From contig JAUCBJ010007345.1 in NCBI GenBank assembly GCA_032718475.1, positions 30,294 through 94,293 on the forward strand: DNA of 64,000 nucleotides. The letters are read 5' to 3'. This DNA comes from Nemertoderma westbladi (taxonomy: Eukaryota > Xenacoelomorpha > Nemertodermatida > Nemertodermatidae). Shown one piece after another: positions 63,827-64,000 of this stretch (its first letter is position 1; each line of letters opens with the position of its first letter). Position numbers and translations under genes: made by a program. Under the pieces are notes generated by a model, which did no database searches, had not been told where the DNA came from, and saw only the letters and a list, made by a program, of their open reading frames with translations.

Positions 63827-64000
63827 ATTCCTGTTGTATGCCCAATATGTTTTCCGACAGTGACATTGATGGTAGTGGTAGAGAGCAGGGGGAGACCTAG
63901 ATCGTATTCAGAAGTATTCCGAAATACGAGCTCAGTAGGAGGATTGTTACATTCGAGGACTATCTCCAACTGAATTTATCCTCAGTGCGATGAGGGAAAC
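63827..64000. other. Upstream region of the zinc-knuckle ORF, cut by the window edge
   Basis: On the minus strand a different frame is open across 63969-63787 (MEIVLECNNPPTELVFRNTS...), overlapping the start of the 591-codon ORF. It may be an upstream ORF or the end of a preceding gene. No TATA box was identified in the bases available. Confidence 0.25.

Overview
The window looks like animal nuclear DNA, most likely from an invertebrate. It is AT-rich in most places and has no bacterial-style operons. It is filled with elements found in animal genomes: Polinton/Maverick (adintovirus-like) fragments, BEL/Pao LTR retrotransposons, LINEs, and hAT-like and piggyBac-like non-autonomous DNA elements. 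No ordinary host gene could be named with confidence. The species cannot be decided from this sequence.

Region by region. (1) 2-10340: the first plus-strand Polinton copy (P1). It holds packaging ATPase, pX-like protein, a small basic ORF, integrase, two penton-like genes, a pVI-like gene, major capsid, cysteine protease and a conserved unknown gene, then a non-coding flank carrying a 1,056-bp palindromic hAT-like element, a duplicated TATA module and a small minus-strand ORF. (2) 10400-15648: a repeat-rich leader whose first ~690 bp recur inverted at 60742-61420, followed by a broken coiled-coil gene. (3) 15600-21045: two adjacent minus-strand fragments (M-A, M-B) of a second, diverged Polinton lineage, arranged as a partial tandem duplication. 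(4) 21050-23570: an acidic ORF and unrecognised minus-strand ORFs, one split by a TTAA-flanked MITE. (5) 23570-33612: a decayed Pao-type retroelement with an unusual long gag and an extra downstream ORF that may be a DnaQ-like 3'-5' exonuclease. (6) 33613-43125: a second plus-type Polinton copy (P2), truncated at its left end. It keeps protease, the unknown gene, the flank and a decayed protein-primed DNA polymerase B on the minus strand. (7) 43126-50031: a LINE scrap followed by a nearly intact BEL retrotransposon with apparently identical 239-bp LTRs and a 5-bp target duplication. (8) 50032-58290: repeats, a third minus-type fragment (M-C), LINE pieces of two kinds and a third plus-type fragment (P3, capsid tail plus protease). 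(9) 58292-60368: a 44-bp G-rich satellite with a four-monomer higher-order repeat. (10) 60742-64000: the inverted repeat partner and an intact 591-codon ORF with three zinc knuckles.

How the genes fit together. The Polinton genes form a virion-plus-integration module: ATPase, capsid, penton-like, pVI/pX-like and protease genes for particle building, integrase and PolB for propagation. Nearly all carry nonsense codons, frameshifts or insertions, so these are relics. The BEL element is the only candidate for recent activity, and it has one in-frame stop before integrase. The most novel candidates are the exonuclease-like ORF in the env position of the Pao element, the zinc-knuckle ORF at the right edge together with its inverted repeat partner, and the small ORFs conserved between Polinton copies. 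All family assignments rest on reading motifs by eye. No database search was run.
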